From NCBI RefSeq assembly GCF_001885215.1, contig NZ_CP018091.1, positions 1,860,001 through 1,924,000 on the forward strand: a stretch of DNA of 64,000 bases, given 5' to 3'. Position 1 is the stretch's first letter. Every line of letters begins with the position of its first letter. The translations under genes were made by a program, and so were the position numbers. Source of the stretch: Synechococcus sp. SynAce01. Its GTDB lineage: Bacteria; Cyanobacteriota; Cyanobacteriia; PCC-6307; Cyanobiaceae. Under the pieces are notes generated by a model that ran no database searches, was not told where the DNA came from, and worked only from the letters and a program-made list of their open reading frames with translations. Below are positions 23,244-31,827 of the stretch, piece by piece.

Positions 23244-24656
23244 TCACCAGGGATCGTCGTAGCCCGAGGGCTCCGGGCGCCGGCCTTGCCCCTGCGGGCT
23301 TTCGCCGTCTGAGTCGGGCTCAACGGATGGAGCCGGTTCGGCGTAGGGCTCCGGTTCGACATCCAGGGGTTCCTGACGATCCAGGGACGGACGGCGCGGA
23401 AGCGGCCGCTGGGACGCCCTGGGAGTGAGCGGCCTGGCGGCGTTGGCCCGGGACGGCAGCGGTGAATCGAAGCGATCGGGATCGAGCCCGGCCGGCCGGA
23501 GATCGTCAAGGCTGCCGGTATCGATGTCGTCGTTGAAGCGGCGGCCTTCAAAGCGCCTTTCATCGGAAGCTCTTTCGATTGGAGCCCGATCGAGGGGACG
23601 GCGATCGCCAAGACTCTGATCGCCAAGGCCCCGATCCAAAGGCCCCCTATCCAAAGGGGCCTGATCCAAAGGGGCCTGATCCAAGGTTTCCCGATCGGAA
23701 AAAGTCCGCTCTGGGTAAGCCCGCTCCGGATAGCCGCGCTCGCTGGGACGTTGCTCCACGTAGCCCCTCGGCTCGTTGGCAGCGGTCTCGTCCCCGTCCC
23801 AGCCGCGTGAGGCTCGCTCGCCACCGGGCGGGGCGTAGGGGTCGTCGTCCTCGTCGAGGTAACGGCGTTGGCGCAGTGGTTCCTGTCGTTGCCGCTCCAG
23901 CTCGACGTACTCGAGCTCCTCCTCGCGGGTGGCCGCCACGGCCCGGCTTGTGGCGGGCTGGATGCGGCGCTGTTCTTGGGCTGTGGGCTGGCCGGAGGCC
24001 AACTGGTTCTCGACTGGCACCGCCGACTGGCGGTAGCGGTCGCGCTCCTCCTGCTCCCAGCTGGAGCCACCGATGCCGAGTTTCTCAAGCAGTCCGCTGC
24101 CCAGTTGCTTGAGTTTGTCTTCGGCACCTTCGTAAACAATGATCCGGTCGGGGCCGCTGCTGACGATTTCCTCCACCGTCAGCTCCCAGGTGCTCAACAC
24201 CCCTTCACCCAGCAGCGGCACCCCGAGGGCGCCGAGCACCAGGGTGGTGAGATCGCCGGTTTCGATGTCAAAGCTGAAGCCCAGCACCCGGCCGAGCTGC
24301 TCTCCTGATTCCGAGACCACCTGGCTGTTGATGACCTTGCTGTAGCGCTCGGGATTGAAGCTCTGGGTGAGTGAATCGGCCGAATCCACCAGGATCACGT
24401 CGCCCACCTGGCGGATCCGGTCCAGGGGCATCCAGCGCGGCAGTCCGGGCAGAAAACGGGTAAGCGGGTTGTCGCGCAGGCCAAGGGCCATCACTTCGCG
24501 CCGGTCGATGTCGACGATCACTTCGCCGACAACCCCCAGCCGGCGGCCGGTGTCACGGGTGATCACCTGGGTGCCCATCAGCTCGGATCGCAGCCAGAGC
24601 CTGTCACCAGACAGGCCCTGGGGAGGATCAGCGGAAGGGGGGATGGAGGAGGTCAA
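23244..24656 (-). CDS. PRC-barrel protein with long disordered tail
   Basis: A 470-residue protein. Residues about 20-175 contain two PRC-barrel repeats (LWLRSELMGTQVITRDTGRR onward, and VISESGEQLGRVLGFSFDI-like second copy), as in other cyanobacterial PRC proteins. From about residue 190 the chain is disordered, rich in Arg, Glu, Pro and Asp, and includes eight tandem five-residue units of the LDQAP/LDRGP kind. PRC barrels bind proteins or RNA-processing partners (RimM) or photosynthetic reaction centres; the role here is unknown. It lies 62 bp downstream of smc on the same strand and may share its transcript. Confidence 0.8.
   Translation of the reverse strand: MTSSIPPSADPPQGLSGDRLWLRSELMGTQVITRDTGRRLGVVGEVIVDIDRREVMALGLRDNPLTRFLPGLPRWMPLDRIRQVGDVILVDSADSLTQSFNPERYSKVINSQVVSESGEQLGRVLGFSFDIETGDLTTLVLGALGVPLLGEGVLSTWELTVEEIVSSGPDRIIVYEGAEDKLKQLGSGLLEKLGIGGSSWEQEERDRYRQSAVPVENQLASGQPTAQEQRRIQPATSRAVAATREEELEYVELERQRQEPLRQRRYLDEDDDPYAPPGGERASRGWDGDETAANEPRGYVEQRPSERGYPERAYPERTFSDRETLDQAPLDQAPLDRGPLDRGLGDQSLGDRRPLDRAPIERASDERRFEGRRFNDDIDTGSLDDLRPAGLDPDRFDSPLPSRANAARPLTPRASQRPLPRRPSLDRQEPLDVEPEPYAEPAPSVEPDSDGESPQGQGRRPEPSGYDDPW
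23588..23707. repeat. 15-bp tandem repeat inside the PRC-barrel gene
   Basis: Eight consecutive 15-bp units, each starting GATC (once TATC), with the best-conserved form GATCCAAAGGGGCCT at 23663-23677. They encode five-residue units such as LDQAP and LDRGP on the minus strand. The length is a multiple of three per unit, so changes in copy number keep the frame. Confidence 0.8.
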
Positions 24657-24718
24657 TGGCCTGGATCCCTGTGGGGTGAAGGCGAAGAGAGGGCAGTCGA
24701 GTCATTGTGACCCACGGC

Positions 24719-27700
24719 TCAGGCGGCGACGGGCAGGCCAACCACCTGGGTGTGGGCGCCGCGGGCCTGGGTGACGCCGATCGTGCGGGTCGCGGCGGCG
24801 ATCATCGGCCTTCGGTGGCTGACCACCAGGAACTGGGCCTCGCCGGCCTGGCTGGCGATCAGGGCGGCCAGGCGCTCCACGTTCACGCCGTCGAGAAAGC
24901 TGTCCACTTCGTCGAGGGCATAAAAGGGAGACGGGCGGAAGCGCTGCAGGGCGAACAGGAAGCTGAGGGCCGTCAACGACTTTTCCCCGCCCGACATCGA
25001 GGCCAGCCGCCGCACCTCCTTCCCCTTGGGATGGGCCACCAGGGTGAGGCCGCCTTCGAGGGGCTGCTCGGGATTTTCCAGTTGCAGGTGGCCCTCGCCT
25101 TCAGAAAGGCCGGCGAAGATCTCGCGGAAATGGCCATCCACGGCCTGGAAGGCTTCCAGGAAGGCCTCCTGGCGCAAGGTGGCCACGGTTTCGATCCGCA
25201 GCAGCAGCTCTTCGCGCTCCTTGCTGAGGATGTCGAGGCGGCCGCGAAGTTCGTCGAGGCGGATCTCCAGCTGCTCGAGTTCTTCAAGGGCGAGCATGTT
25301 GACCGGTTCAAGCGCTTCCATGCGTTCCTGCAGGCGACGGAGGTCTTGCTCCAGGGCCTCCAGGCCCGCCTGGCGTACGGGCTCGGGAACAACCGGCAAC
25401 GGATCGGGCAGCTCCCGGCCCAGGGCTTCGAGCCGGAGCCGCAGGCCTCGGTCTTGTTCGGCCAGGGCGAGCAGCTCCTCCCCCAGCCGCTCCAGATCCC
25501 ATTGCTGCTGCTGCAGGGCCAGGCGCTGGGCGGCGAGCTGGGCCTCGGCCGCATCGCGGGCGCGGCGCCGTTCGCCGAAGCGTTCCTGCAGCTCCTGCTG
25601 CTGGGCCTCCAGGGCGCGGCGTCGCTCCTGTTCCTGTTGGTGTTGCTGGCGCCACTGGCCGTGCGCTTCGCCCAGCGCCGCCACGGCCTGCAGCAGCCGC
25701 TGCTCCTCGCTGGCGAGGGCCTCCAGTTGTTGGGCCAACCGCTCCCTGGCCAGGGAGCGCTCGCGCCGGCCTGCCAGCAAGGTGTCGCGCTGCAGGCGGG
25801 TTTCGCTGAGCAGCCGGTCGGCTGCTTCAAGGTCGTGCTGCAGTCCCTTCCAGCGGTCGCTGTCTGCCGACGCCTGGGCCCCGGCCGCCTCGGCCTCGAG
25901 CGCTGCGAGCTCGCTGTTCAAGGGGGTCAGCAGCTCGGCGGTGGCCTGCCGGCGTGTCTGGTCGGCCCCCAGGGCCGTTTGGGTCTGGTTGAGCCGTTCC
26001 TGGAGCTGGAGCTGGCGCTGCAGCTGGGGGCCAAGGGCCCGCTGGGCCGCCCCCAGTTCGGCGCTGAGGGCGGCCTGGCGCTGCTGGTGCTCCTGCAAAA
26101 CGGGCCGCAGCTGCTCGAGTTGCCGCCCCAGCTCGTTCTCACGCCGCCGGCAGGCCACCAGGCTCTCGCCAAGTTCGAGCAGCCGTCGCCGCAGCGGTTC
26201 GGCCTCGTCGTGGTCGGAGCTGCGCCCGAAGCTGAGCTGGCCGCTGCGCTGCTGCAGGCTGCCGCCGGTCATCGCGCCGCTGCGCTCCAGCAGTTCGCCA
26301 TCGAGGGTGACGGCGCGGCAGCGGCCCAGTTCGCGTCGGGCGCTGGCCAGGTCTTCAAAGACCAGGGTGTCCGCGAAGACGTAGCGGAACACGTCGGCGT
26401 AGATGGGCTCAAAGCGGATCAGCTCCAGCGCGCGGCCCACCAGTCCGCCACTCCCACCAGCGGCTGTGCCGCCCCGGCCCCGCTCCAGGGCCGCTCCAGC
26501 CGTGCCGCTTTTGCCGCCGCTGGAGCTGCCGCTGCCGCGGATCTTGTTGAGCGGCAGGAAGGTGAGCCGGCCGGCCCGGCGGGCCTTGAGCAGTTCAATC
26601 GCCTGGGCGGCGATCCGGTCGTCATCGACCACCACCTGGCCGAGCCGGCCGCCGGCGGCCACCTCAAGGGCCAGCCGCAGCCGCTCCTCCACTTCCCCCA
26701 GCTGGGCCACCGGTCCGTGCAGGCCACCCAGGCCCGACTCCAGCAGCACCCGCAAGGCGCCGGTGCCGCGGCTTTCCTGCAGGGTTTCGCGGCGGCTTTC
26801 GATCCGGGCGATCTCCCGCTCCAGGCCCACCTGTTCCTGCTCCAACCGGGTGCGGGTGCGTTGCTGCAGGGCCAGGGCTTCGGCGAGGTCCTGGGCTTGC
26901 CGCTGCTCCTGCTCAAGCTCCTGCTTGAGGCCTGCCGCCTCCGACTCCAACGCCAGCAGCTGTTGTTGGTCCTGCTGATCGCTTGTGCCCCCTGCGCCCA
27001 GTTCGGCGCCCAGTTCCTGGAGTCTTTGCTGCTGCTGGCGCAGGCGTTCGTCGAGTTGCTGCTGCTCAGCGAGCAGCGGGCCGATGCGGGCCTGCAGGGC
27101 CTGACGCTGCTGGCCGCGCTGTTGTTCCGCTTCGAGCCAGCTGCCGGAGCGGTCGGCCATCTCGCCGAGGCGGCGGCGGGAGAGCTCCACGGCCGCTTCG
27201 GCGCTGGAGCAGGCCTGCTCGGCTTGCTCCAGCTTGGCTCCGTCATCGCTGGCGTCGTTCTGCTGCTGGCCCCGGCGCAGCTCGCCCTGTTGGACAACAA
27301 GGGCCCGGCGCTGCAGCTGCAGTTGCTCGCCGTCGTGCTGATGGCGCTCGGCCTGGCGCGTTAACTCGCGGCCGCTGGCCTCGAGCCCGGCCAGTTCCGC
27401 CTGGACTGCCAGCAGGCTGTCTTCCCCCAGGGCCTTCACTTCGGCCTGCAGCGCTTCGACGGCTTTGGCCGCCAGCTCCAAGGCCAGCTGGGCCGCGGCG
27501 ACGGCCGAGCAATCCACCTCTTGCTGAAGTCCGAGGGCTTGTTGGCGGCTGGTCAGGGCGGCAAGCTGCTGGCCGGCCTGCTCGTAGCCGAGCACCTGGA
27601 GCTGGAGGCGCCCGTCCTGGTGGCGCTGACGCAGCTCCTGGTAGGTGCGTGCCTTGGCGCAGTCGCGCTCCAGTTTCTGGCGGCTGGCGAGCAGTTCCTG

Positions 27701-28348
27701 CTCAACGATGTGGCAGCGCTCCTGGCGATCTTGAACTTCATCGAGCTTGGAGCGGGTCTGCTCGATGCGGGAATCGAACAGGGCGACACCGGCGAGTTCG
27801 TCGATCAGGCCGCGACGATCACGGGACCCCATCGAGACGATGCGGGTCACATCCCCCTGCATCACCACGTTGCTGCCCTCGGGATCCACGCGCAGGCGGC
27901 GCAGCTGGCCCTGCACCTGCTGCAGGTTGCAAGCCACTCCGTCGGCGCTGTAGCTGCTGCTGTAGGTGCCACCTGGGGCGAGCCGAAGGCGCCTGGTGAC
28001 ACTCCATTCCTGCTGGCCGGCCTGGATCCAGGGCCCTTCGGCTGGAACATCAAGACCTTCTTCGGCCGGGTCGGGATGCCAGTCGGCGAGATCGAAGCGC
28101 ACGGTGACCTGCGTTTCGGACGCCTTGCCCTGCCGCACCATGGCGCTGTTGATCAGGTCCGGCAGCCTCTCGGCCCGCATGCCACGGCTGTTGGCCAGGC
28201 CAAGGCAGAACAGAACGGCATCGAGAATGTTGCTTTTCCCTGACCCATTCGGCCCGGTCACCACAGTGAAGGACGGCTCCAGCTGGATCGCCAGCGACCC
28301 ACCGAACGACTTGAAGTGGGTGAGCTCGACCTGATTGATGTGAACCAA
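24719..28348 (-). CDS. smc: Chromosome segregation ATPase SMC
   Basis: A 1209-residue SMC protein, the core of the bacterial condensin that organises and segregates the chromosome with ScpA/ScpB. The N-terminal head has Walker A VTGPNGSGKSNILDAV (about 32-47); two long coiled coils, very rich in Leu, Gln and Glu, flank a hinge near residues 525-680; the C-terminal head has the signature MSGGEKSLTALSFLFAL and Walker B FYALDEVDSFLD. The hinge carries a Gly/Ser-rich insert (about residues 605-635), longer than usual. The many Gln-rich repeats give long open frames on the opposite strand. Start MVHINQVELTHFKSFGG is canonical. Confidence 0.96.
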   Translation of the reverse strand: MVHINQVELTHFKSFGGSLAIQLEPSFTVVTGPNGSGKSNILDAVLFCLGLANSRGMRAERLPDLINSAMVRQGKASETQVTVRFDLADWHPDPAEEGLDVPAEGPWIQAGQQEWSVTRRLRLAPGGTYSSSYSADGVACNLQQVQGQLRRLRVDPEGSNVVMQGDVTRIVSMGSRDRRGLIDELAGVALFDSRIEQTRSKLDEVQDRQERCHIVEQELLASRQKLERDCAKARTYQELRQRHQDGRLQLQVLGYEQAGQQLAALTSRQQALGLQQEVDCSAVAAAQLALELAAKAVEALQAEVKALGEDSLLAVQAELAGLEASGRELTRQAERHQHDGEQLQLQRRALVVQQGELRRGQQQNDASDDGAKLEQAEQACSSAEAAVELSRRRLGEMADRSGSWLEAEQQRGQQRQALQARIGPLLAEQQQLDERLRQQQQRLQELGAELGAGGTSDQQDQQQLLALESEAAGLKQELEQEQRQAQDLAEALALQQRTRTRLEQEQVGLEREIARIESRRETLQESRGTGALRVLLESGLGGLHGPVAQLGEVEERLRLALEVAAGGRLGQVVVDDDRIAAQAIELLKARRAGRLTFLPLNKIRGSGSSSGGKSGTAGAALERGRGGTAAGGSGGLVGRALELIRFEPIYADVFRYVFADTLVFEDLASARRELGRCRAVTLDGELLERSGAMTGGSLQQRSGQLSFGRSSDHDEAEPLRRRLLELGESLVACRRRENELGRQLEQLRPVLQEHQQRQAALSAELGAAQRALGPQLQRQLQLQERLNQTQTALGADQTRRQATAELLTPLNSELAALEAEAAGAQASADSDRWKGLQHDLEAADRLLSETRLQRDTLLAGRRERSLARERLAQQLEALASEEQRLLQAVAALGEAHGQWRQQHQQEQERRRALEAQQQELQERFGERRRARDAAEAQLAAQRLALQQQQWDLERLGEELLALAEQDRGLRLRLEALGRELPDPLPVVPEPVRQAGLEALEQDLRRLQERMEALEPVNMLALEELEQLEIRLDELRGRLDILSKEREELLLRIETVATLRQEAFLEAFQAVDGHFREIFAGLSEGEGHLQLENPEQPLEGGLTLVAHPKGKEVRRLASMSGGEKSLTALSFLFALQRFRPSPFYALDEVDSFLDGVNVERLAALIASQAGEAQFLVVSHRRPMIAAATRTIGVTQARGAHTQVVGLPVAA

Positions 28349-28372
28349 CAGGCTCGTGCGCCGAGCAGGCTC

Positions 28373-28378
28373 AATTTA
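28373..28378 (-). promoter_or_regulatory. Putative -10 box for smc
   Basis: On the minus strand TAAATT, within GCTAAATTGA, ends 24 nt before the smc ATG. Spacing equals that of other leaders here. Confidence 0.35.
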
Positions 28379-28445
28379 GCCGAACTGTGCAATTGCTCAA
28401 CCCCCTCCCTAACCTGGAAACAGAGAGAAGTTCATCAACCACGCC

Positions 28446-28862
28446 ATGGAACCGGAAACGACAGCCATCAACCACGACAGCTTTCGGGAGCGGTTCGAAA
28501 CCCTGATTCCCACGATCCAGCGCGAGTGGCCCCAGGTGGCACGCGAAACCCTCGAGGCCACCCGCGGCAGCTTCGACGACGTTGTCTCGTTGATTTCCGA
28601 TCAGACCGGCCGCACCGCCAGCGGTGTGCAGCATCAGCTCAACGAGTTCCTGGAGGTGGCCACGGCCCAGACCCGCCAGCTGGCCGATCGGATCGGTCCC
28701 CTGGAGGATCAGCTCGAGCAGCTCCTCGACGATCTCAATACCAGCCTGCGGCCCCGCATCGAGAAGCCGGTGCGTGAGCGTCCCCTGCTGGCCGTTGGCG
28801 TCGCTGCCGGCGTCGGCATGATCATCGGCATGCTGCTCACCTCCGGGCGGCGCTCGGCATGA
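28446..28862 (+). CDS. ElaB/YqjD-like membrane-anchored protein (DUF883 type)
   Basis: A 138-residue protein with a mostly helical soluble part (repeated Gln/Glu/Leu heptads, LEDQLEQLLDDLNTSL) and one C-terminal membrane segment, RPLLAVGVAAGVGMIIGMLL then a basic TSGRRSA tail. This is the layout of E. coli ElaB/YqjD, tail-anchored proteins linked to ribosome association in stationary phase; sequence similarity is strongest at the C-terminal anchor. It overlaps the next gene by 4 bp (ATGA, 28859-28862), which encodes the matching YqjE-like protein. Confidence 0.72.
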   Translation: MEPETTAINHDSFRERFETLIPTIQREWPQVARETLEATRGSFDDVVSLISDQTGRTASGVQHQLNEFLEVATAQTRQLADRIGPLEDQLEQLLDDLNTSLRPRIEKPVRERPLLAVGVAAGVGMIIGMLLTSGRRSA

Positions 28863-29272
28863 CGCCGGAGCGCCAGAACCGGGGCGGGTCTTCAGCTCCG
28901 TCGGGAAGTGCCGGCCGGGTTGCGGCAGGCCGGGTCACCGCCCTGGTGACCTCGGTGATGGATCTGCACGTGCGCATCGCCCTGCAGGAAGCCGACAGCG
29001 AAAAGCGACGCCTGATCAGTGGCGGCATCCTGCTCGGCGGTGGCCTCACGTTTCTAGTGCTCGCCACGGTGCTGGGTCAGCTGGCTTTGGTGCTCTGGTT
29101 GCACCAGGGAGTGGGCTGGGCCTGGATCCAGGCGGTGCTGGCCGTGGTGGCCGGTGATCTCGTGATCGCCGGGCTGATGCTGCGCATCGGCGGCCAACTG
29201 CTCAAAGGCCCTTACCTGCCCCAGACCACCGCGGGCCTCAGCCGCACCACCAGGGCGATCTTCGGGCGCTGA
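28859..29272 (+). CDS. YqjE/phage-holin-like membrane protein
   Basis: A 137-residue protein with two membrane segments (LISGGILLGGGLTFLVLATVL and WAWIQAVLAVVAGDLVIAGL) after an amphipathic stretch LVTSVMDLHVRIALQEADSE. It fits the putative Actinobacteriophage holin III/YqjE family. In E. coli yqjD and yqjE are adjacent, and the same pairing is kept here with a 4-bp overlap, so the two products probably act together at the membrane. The first 25 residues are low complexity. Confidence 0.75.
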   Translation: MTPERQNRGGSSAPSGSAGRVAAGRVTALVTSVMDLHVRIALQEADSEKRRLISGGILLGGGLTFLVLATVLGQLALVLWLHQGVGWAWIQAVLAVVAGDLVIAGLMLRIGGQLLKGPYLPQTTAGLSRTTRAIFGR

Positions 29273-29307
29273 AGCCTGATCAGCTCAAGGGTGCCAGCTG
29301 CAGGCGC

Positions 29308-30459
29308 TCAGCGGATGTCGTACTTCAACCAGCGGCAATCGATGCCACCGTTGCTCACCGGAATCCGGCGGCTCGCCTTCATCCGCAGGGCGCCGGTGAG
29401 TTCGGGGTTGCCGCTCAGCAGCCACAGGGTCCAGCCCGAGCAGCGTTCTTTAGCCATGGCACCGAGGCCGGCATAGAGGGCTTCGAGATCCTCACCGGCA
29501 CCGAGCCGCTCGCCGTAGGGGGGATTGCAGACGATCAACCCCGGTTGGGCTGGCGGCCTGAAATTGAGGCAGTCGCCCGGTTGCAGATCCAGCCAGGGGG
29601 CCACCCCGGCCGCTTCGGCGTTGCTGCGGGCCTGCTCCAGCACGGCAGGATCGCGCTCCATCCCCAGCACCGGCGCCAAGGGCTCTCCGCCGGGGAGGCT
29701 GCCTGCGGCAAGAGCCTGGGCCGCCGCCGTTTCCTGCCGCCAGCTGGCCCCATCGAAATCCAGCCAGTGCCGCAGGGCCAGTACGCGGCCCAGGCCCGGG
29801 GCACGCCCCAGGGCCGCGCAGGCGGCCTCGATCAACAAGGTGCCGGAGCCGCAGAGCGGATCGGCCAGGGGCACGCGGCCATCCCAGCCGGTGAAGCCGA
29901 TCAGGCCGGCGGCCAGGTTTTCCTTCAGCGGCGCCAGGCCAACGGCGGCCCGCCAGCCGCGGCGATGCAGGCTGCCGGCCGAGCCATCGAGGCTGAGCAC
30001 CGCCTCGCCGGCTGCGCTGAGGTGCAGGTGCAGGCAGAGATCGGGATGGGCCAGGTCGATTGAGGAACGCTCACCCCAGCGCTCCCGTTGCAGGTCGACC
30101 AGCGCATTTTTGACCTGCAGCGCCGTGAAGTGGCTGTGGCTGAGCCCCGGGGCGGTGCCACTCACCTCCACCCGAAAGCTGCGTTGCGGCGGTAGCCACT
30201 GGTCCCAGTCGACGGCACGCTGCACGCCGGCATAGAGCTGCTCGGGGCCATGGCAGGGGAAGCGGGCCAGCTCCCTCAGCAGCCGGAATGGCAATCGGGC
30301 CTGCAGGTGGATGCGGTAGAGCCCGGCGCTGTCGCAGCGGAAGGCGACGGCGCGGCGCAACGGCCGCACCTCCTCAGCGCCCAGGCCGGCCAGTTCGGCT
30401 GCTGCCAGCTGCTCAAGACCGGGAGGAAGGGCGGCGATGCAGGCAAGCGGGGCGTGCAT
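29308..30459 (-). CDS. THUMP-domain class I RNA methyltransferase (RlmL-N/YpsC-like)
   Basis: A 383-residue enzyme with an N-terminal ferredoxin-like and THUMP RNA-binding region (to about residue 160) and a Rossmann SAM-dependent methyltransferase domain. The catalytic N-methyltransferase motif is VCNPPYGERLG and the SAM loop is LADPLCGSGTLLIEAA. Relatives such as the N-terminal half of RlmL methylate G2445 of 23S rRNA at N2. The frame extends to 30543, but the ATG at 30459 begins the conserved MHAPLACIAALPPGLEQLAA. It is divergent from ssrA. Confidence 0.85.
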   Translation of the reverse strand: MHAPLACIAALPPGLEQLAAAELAGLGAEEVRPLRRAVAFRCDSAGLYRIHLQARLPFRLLRELARFPCHGPEQLYAGVQRAVDWDQWLPPQRSFRVEVSGTAPGLSHSHFTALQVKNALVDLQRERWGERSSIDLAHPDLCLHLHLSAAGEAVLSLDGSAGSLHRRGWRAAVGLAPLKENLAAGLIGFTGWDGRVPLADPLCGSGTLLIEAACAALGRAPGLGRVLALRHWLDFDGASWRQETAAAQALAAGSLPGGEPLAPVLGMERDPAVLEQARSNAEAAGVAPWLDLQPGDCLNFRPPAQPGLIVCNPPYGERLGAGEDLEALYAGLGAMAKERCSGWTLWLLSGNPELTGALRMKASRRIPVSNGGIDCRWLKYDIR

Positions 30460-30540
30460 GGAGGCTCGGGGGCGACGCTCAGCCGCTGTTCGTTGTTGCC
30501 CACCTTGGAGGTTGGCAACACCCTGCCGCGCCAGCTGCCA

Positions 30541-30842
30541 CAATGAAGGGGTCCGTCCTCGGGCGGACTAGGTGACTCACACCGGTGCTTCGGACAGCGG
30601 TTCGATTCCGCTCAGCTCCACTTTCCACCTTCGGGCGGATCTTTCAGGGGGCTGCAATGGTTTCGACGGGGTAATAGGAGGGTGACTGAAGCCTGCTCGG
30701 TAAGAGCAAATCCGTAACAGCGAACAACATCGTTGCTTTCTCCCGTCAGCCCGCCCCTGTGGCCGCCTGACTCCTTAGGGAGATGGGGTAAGTCAGCCTT
30801 ATCACCCAAATGACTCACGGGGGCTGGAAGGCCCCCATTTTA
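30541..30842 (+). ncRNA. ssrA: Permuted two-piece tmRNA (ssrA)
   Basis: Order is acceptor piece, spacer, coding piece. The acceptor piece ends with a T-arm AGCGG-TTCGATT-CCGCT (30596-30612), the acceptor strand CAGCTCC (30613-30619) and A30620; CCA is not encoded. After a spacer of about 27 nt the coding piece begins GGGGCTG (30648-30654), which pairs with CAGCTCC and runs into GCAATGGTTTCGACGGGG. The tag frame is 30720-30770: ANNIVAFSRQPAPVAA, stop. This permuted form is known for alpha-proteobacteria and the Prochlorococcus/Synechococcus lineage. The mature RNA rescues stalled ribosomes with SmpB. The 5' end of the acceptor piece is approximate (30541-30550). Confidence 0.93.
30819..30842 (+). 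terminator. Terminator-like hairpin after ssrA
   Basis: GGGGGC (30819-30824) pairs with GCCCCC (30831-30836) across a 6-nt loop and is followed by ATTTTATT. This fits a Rho-independent terminator closing the tmRNA precursor. Confidence 0.7.
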
Positions 30843-30880
30843 TTGGTTGGGACTGGGGCCTCCTCAAGCCAACGCATCCC

Positions 30881-31294
30881 TCAAAGCGCTTCGTAGCGCA
30901 CGTTGAGGTTGAGCCTGCCTGGACCCACTGCCGTGGCCTGCAGCACCAGCACGGCTGTTTTGCCGCTCGGGGTGCCATCCACGCTGGTGCCAGCCGGTGG
31001 ATCGAAGACCAGATTCAAGCCCCACGCACCCGAAACGGTGTTGATCGTGCGCTCTTTGTAGCCCTGGCTGCTCAACGAAGTGCGCAGCTTGGCGAGCAGG
31101 TCATCGGGCGTGCCGCCCAGCTGGCCGTTGAGGCTCACCTGCCCGACCGCATTGGCAGCGAACAGGCTGGGCAGGGCGCTTGGGACCGGCAGCTTTAGGT
31201 TTTTAAGCAGGGAGGCGGCCGGGGCGGCAAAGGCTGCGGTGGCGGCGAGAACCAACGCGGCGGTGGCTGTGAACAGGGTGCGCAGAACGGTCAA
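30881..31294 (-). CDS. Exported protein of unknown function
   Basis: A 137-residue protein with a clear signal peptide: MTVLRTLFTATAALVLAATA ending AFA-APA. The mature part begins SLLKNLKLPVPSALPSLF and looks like a small beta-sandwich; the end LQATAVGPGRLNLNVRYEAL is beta-rich and there are no Cys. I recognise no named family. It faces ssrA tail to tail, with only the terminator hairpin between them. Confidence 0.7.
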   Translation of the reverse strand: MTVLRTLFTATAALVLAATAAFAAPAASLLKNLKLPVPSALPSLFAANAVGQVSLNGQLGGTPDDLLAKLRTSLSSQGYKERTINTVSGAWGLNLVFDPPAGTSVDGTPSGKTAVLVLQATAVGPGRLNLNVRYEAL

Positions 31295-31472
31295 ATGGGA
31301 AGGGGCGGTGGGGCCTCAACCTAAGGCTGTTGGTTAGAAGCTTTGCTGTTCCGTTGGATTAGGCCGTTTGGAGGGAATACCGGTGGACTGGCTGTGATCT
31401 GCCCGCACCACCTGGCCATCGAAGTGAGATCCATCGATACCGACTACTAAGTGCACCACCTCAGGCAATCCC

Positions 31473-31721
31473 TCAAAACTTCCGCAACTCCCGCCGCTGG
31501 TCCCCCTGGGTTCCCTTCTGCCCATAGAACAAATACACCCCCAAGCCCAGACCCAGAAGCAGCACCGCCAGCACAGGCCACGGATTGCGGTTGCCCAAAT
31601 TGCGGTTGCCCAGATTTTGGCCGGTCAGTTTGCGGGTGCTCAGCCTGGAGCTTGTGCGCTCGGGAAGGGCCCGTTGACGGCCGAGGGACAGGCGAAGGAA
31701 GGGGCGGCGGCGGCGAGCCAT
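31473..31721 (-). CDS. Small single-pass membrane protein, unknown
   Basis: An 82-residue protein: a very basic N-terminus (MARRRRPFLRLSLGRQR), a short duplicated NLGNRN unit at about residues 36-46, then one membrane helix (WPVLAVLLLGLGLGVYLFYG) and a polar tail. The charge pattern predicts the N-terminus inside. A different frame through the same bases (31447-31743) lacks such features. Position and product look reasonable but no family is known to me. The 178 bp from 31295 to 31472 hold nothing I can support. Confidence 0.55.
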   Translation of the reverse strand: MARRRRPFLRLSLGRQRALPERTSSRLSTRKLTGQNLGNRNLGNRNPWPVLAVLLLGLGLGVYLFYGQKGTQGDQRRELRKF

Positions 31722-31827
31722 CAGCTTGGGCAGGGGGCTTCATGTTGCCTGGTGGCGCTTGGTTTCAGCCCTGGTCAGAACGTCGGTGGGTCATTGAGGA
31801 TCGCTGCAACCCCTGAGATCCCCCAAG

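Noticed and set aside
24707-27364. An 885-codon open frame on the + strand, Leu/Gln/Gly-rich
   Set aside because: It lies fully antisense to smc; the CTG/CAG-rich coiled-coil codons of smc leave the opposite strand free of stops. No domain is recognisable.
30596-30620. A separate tRNA suggested by the T-arm and acceptor sequence
   Set aside because: The arm pairs with GGGGCTG of the downstream coding piece and belongs to the permuted tmRNA.
31334-31525. A 63-codon minus-strand frame rich in Gly and Arg
   Set aside because: It overlaps the better small membrane protein frame and has no start context or recognisable features.
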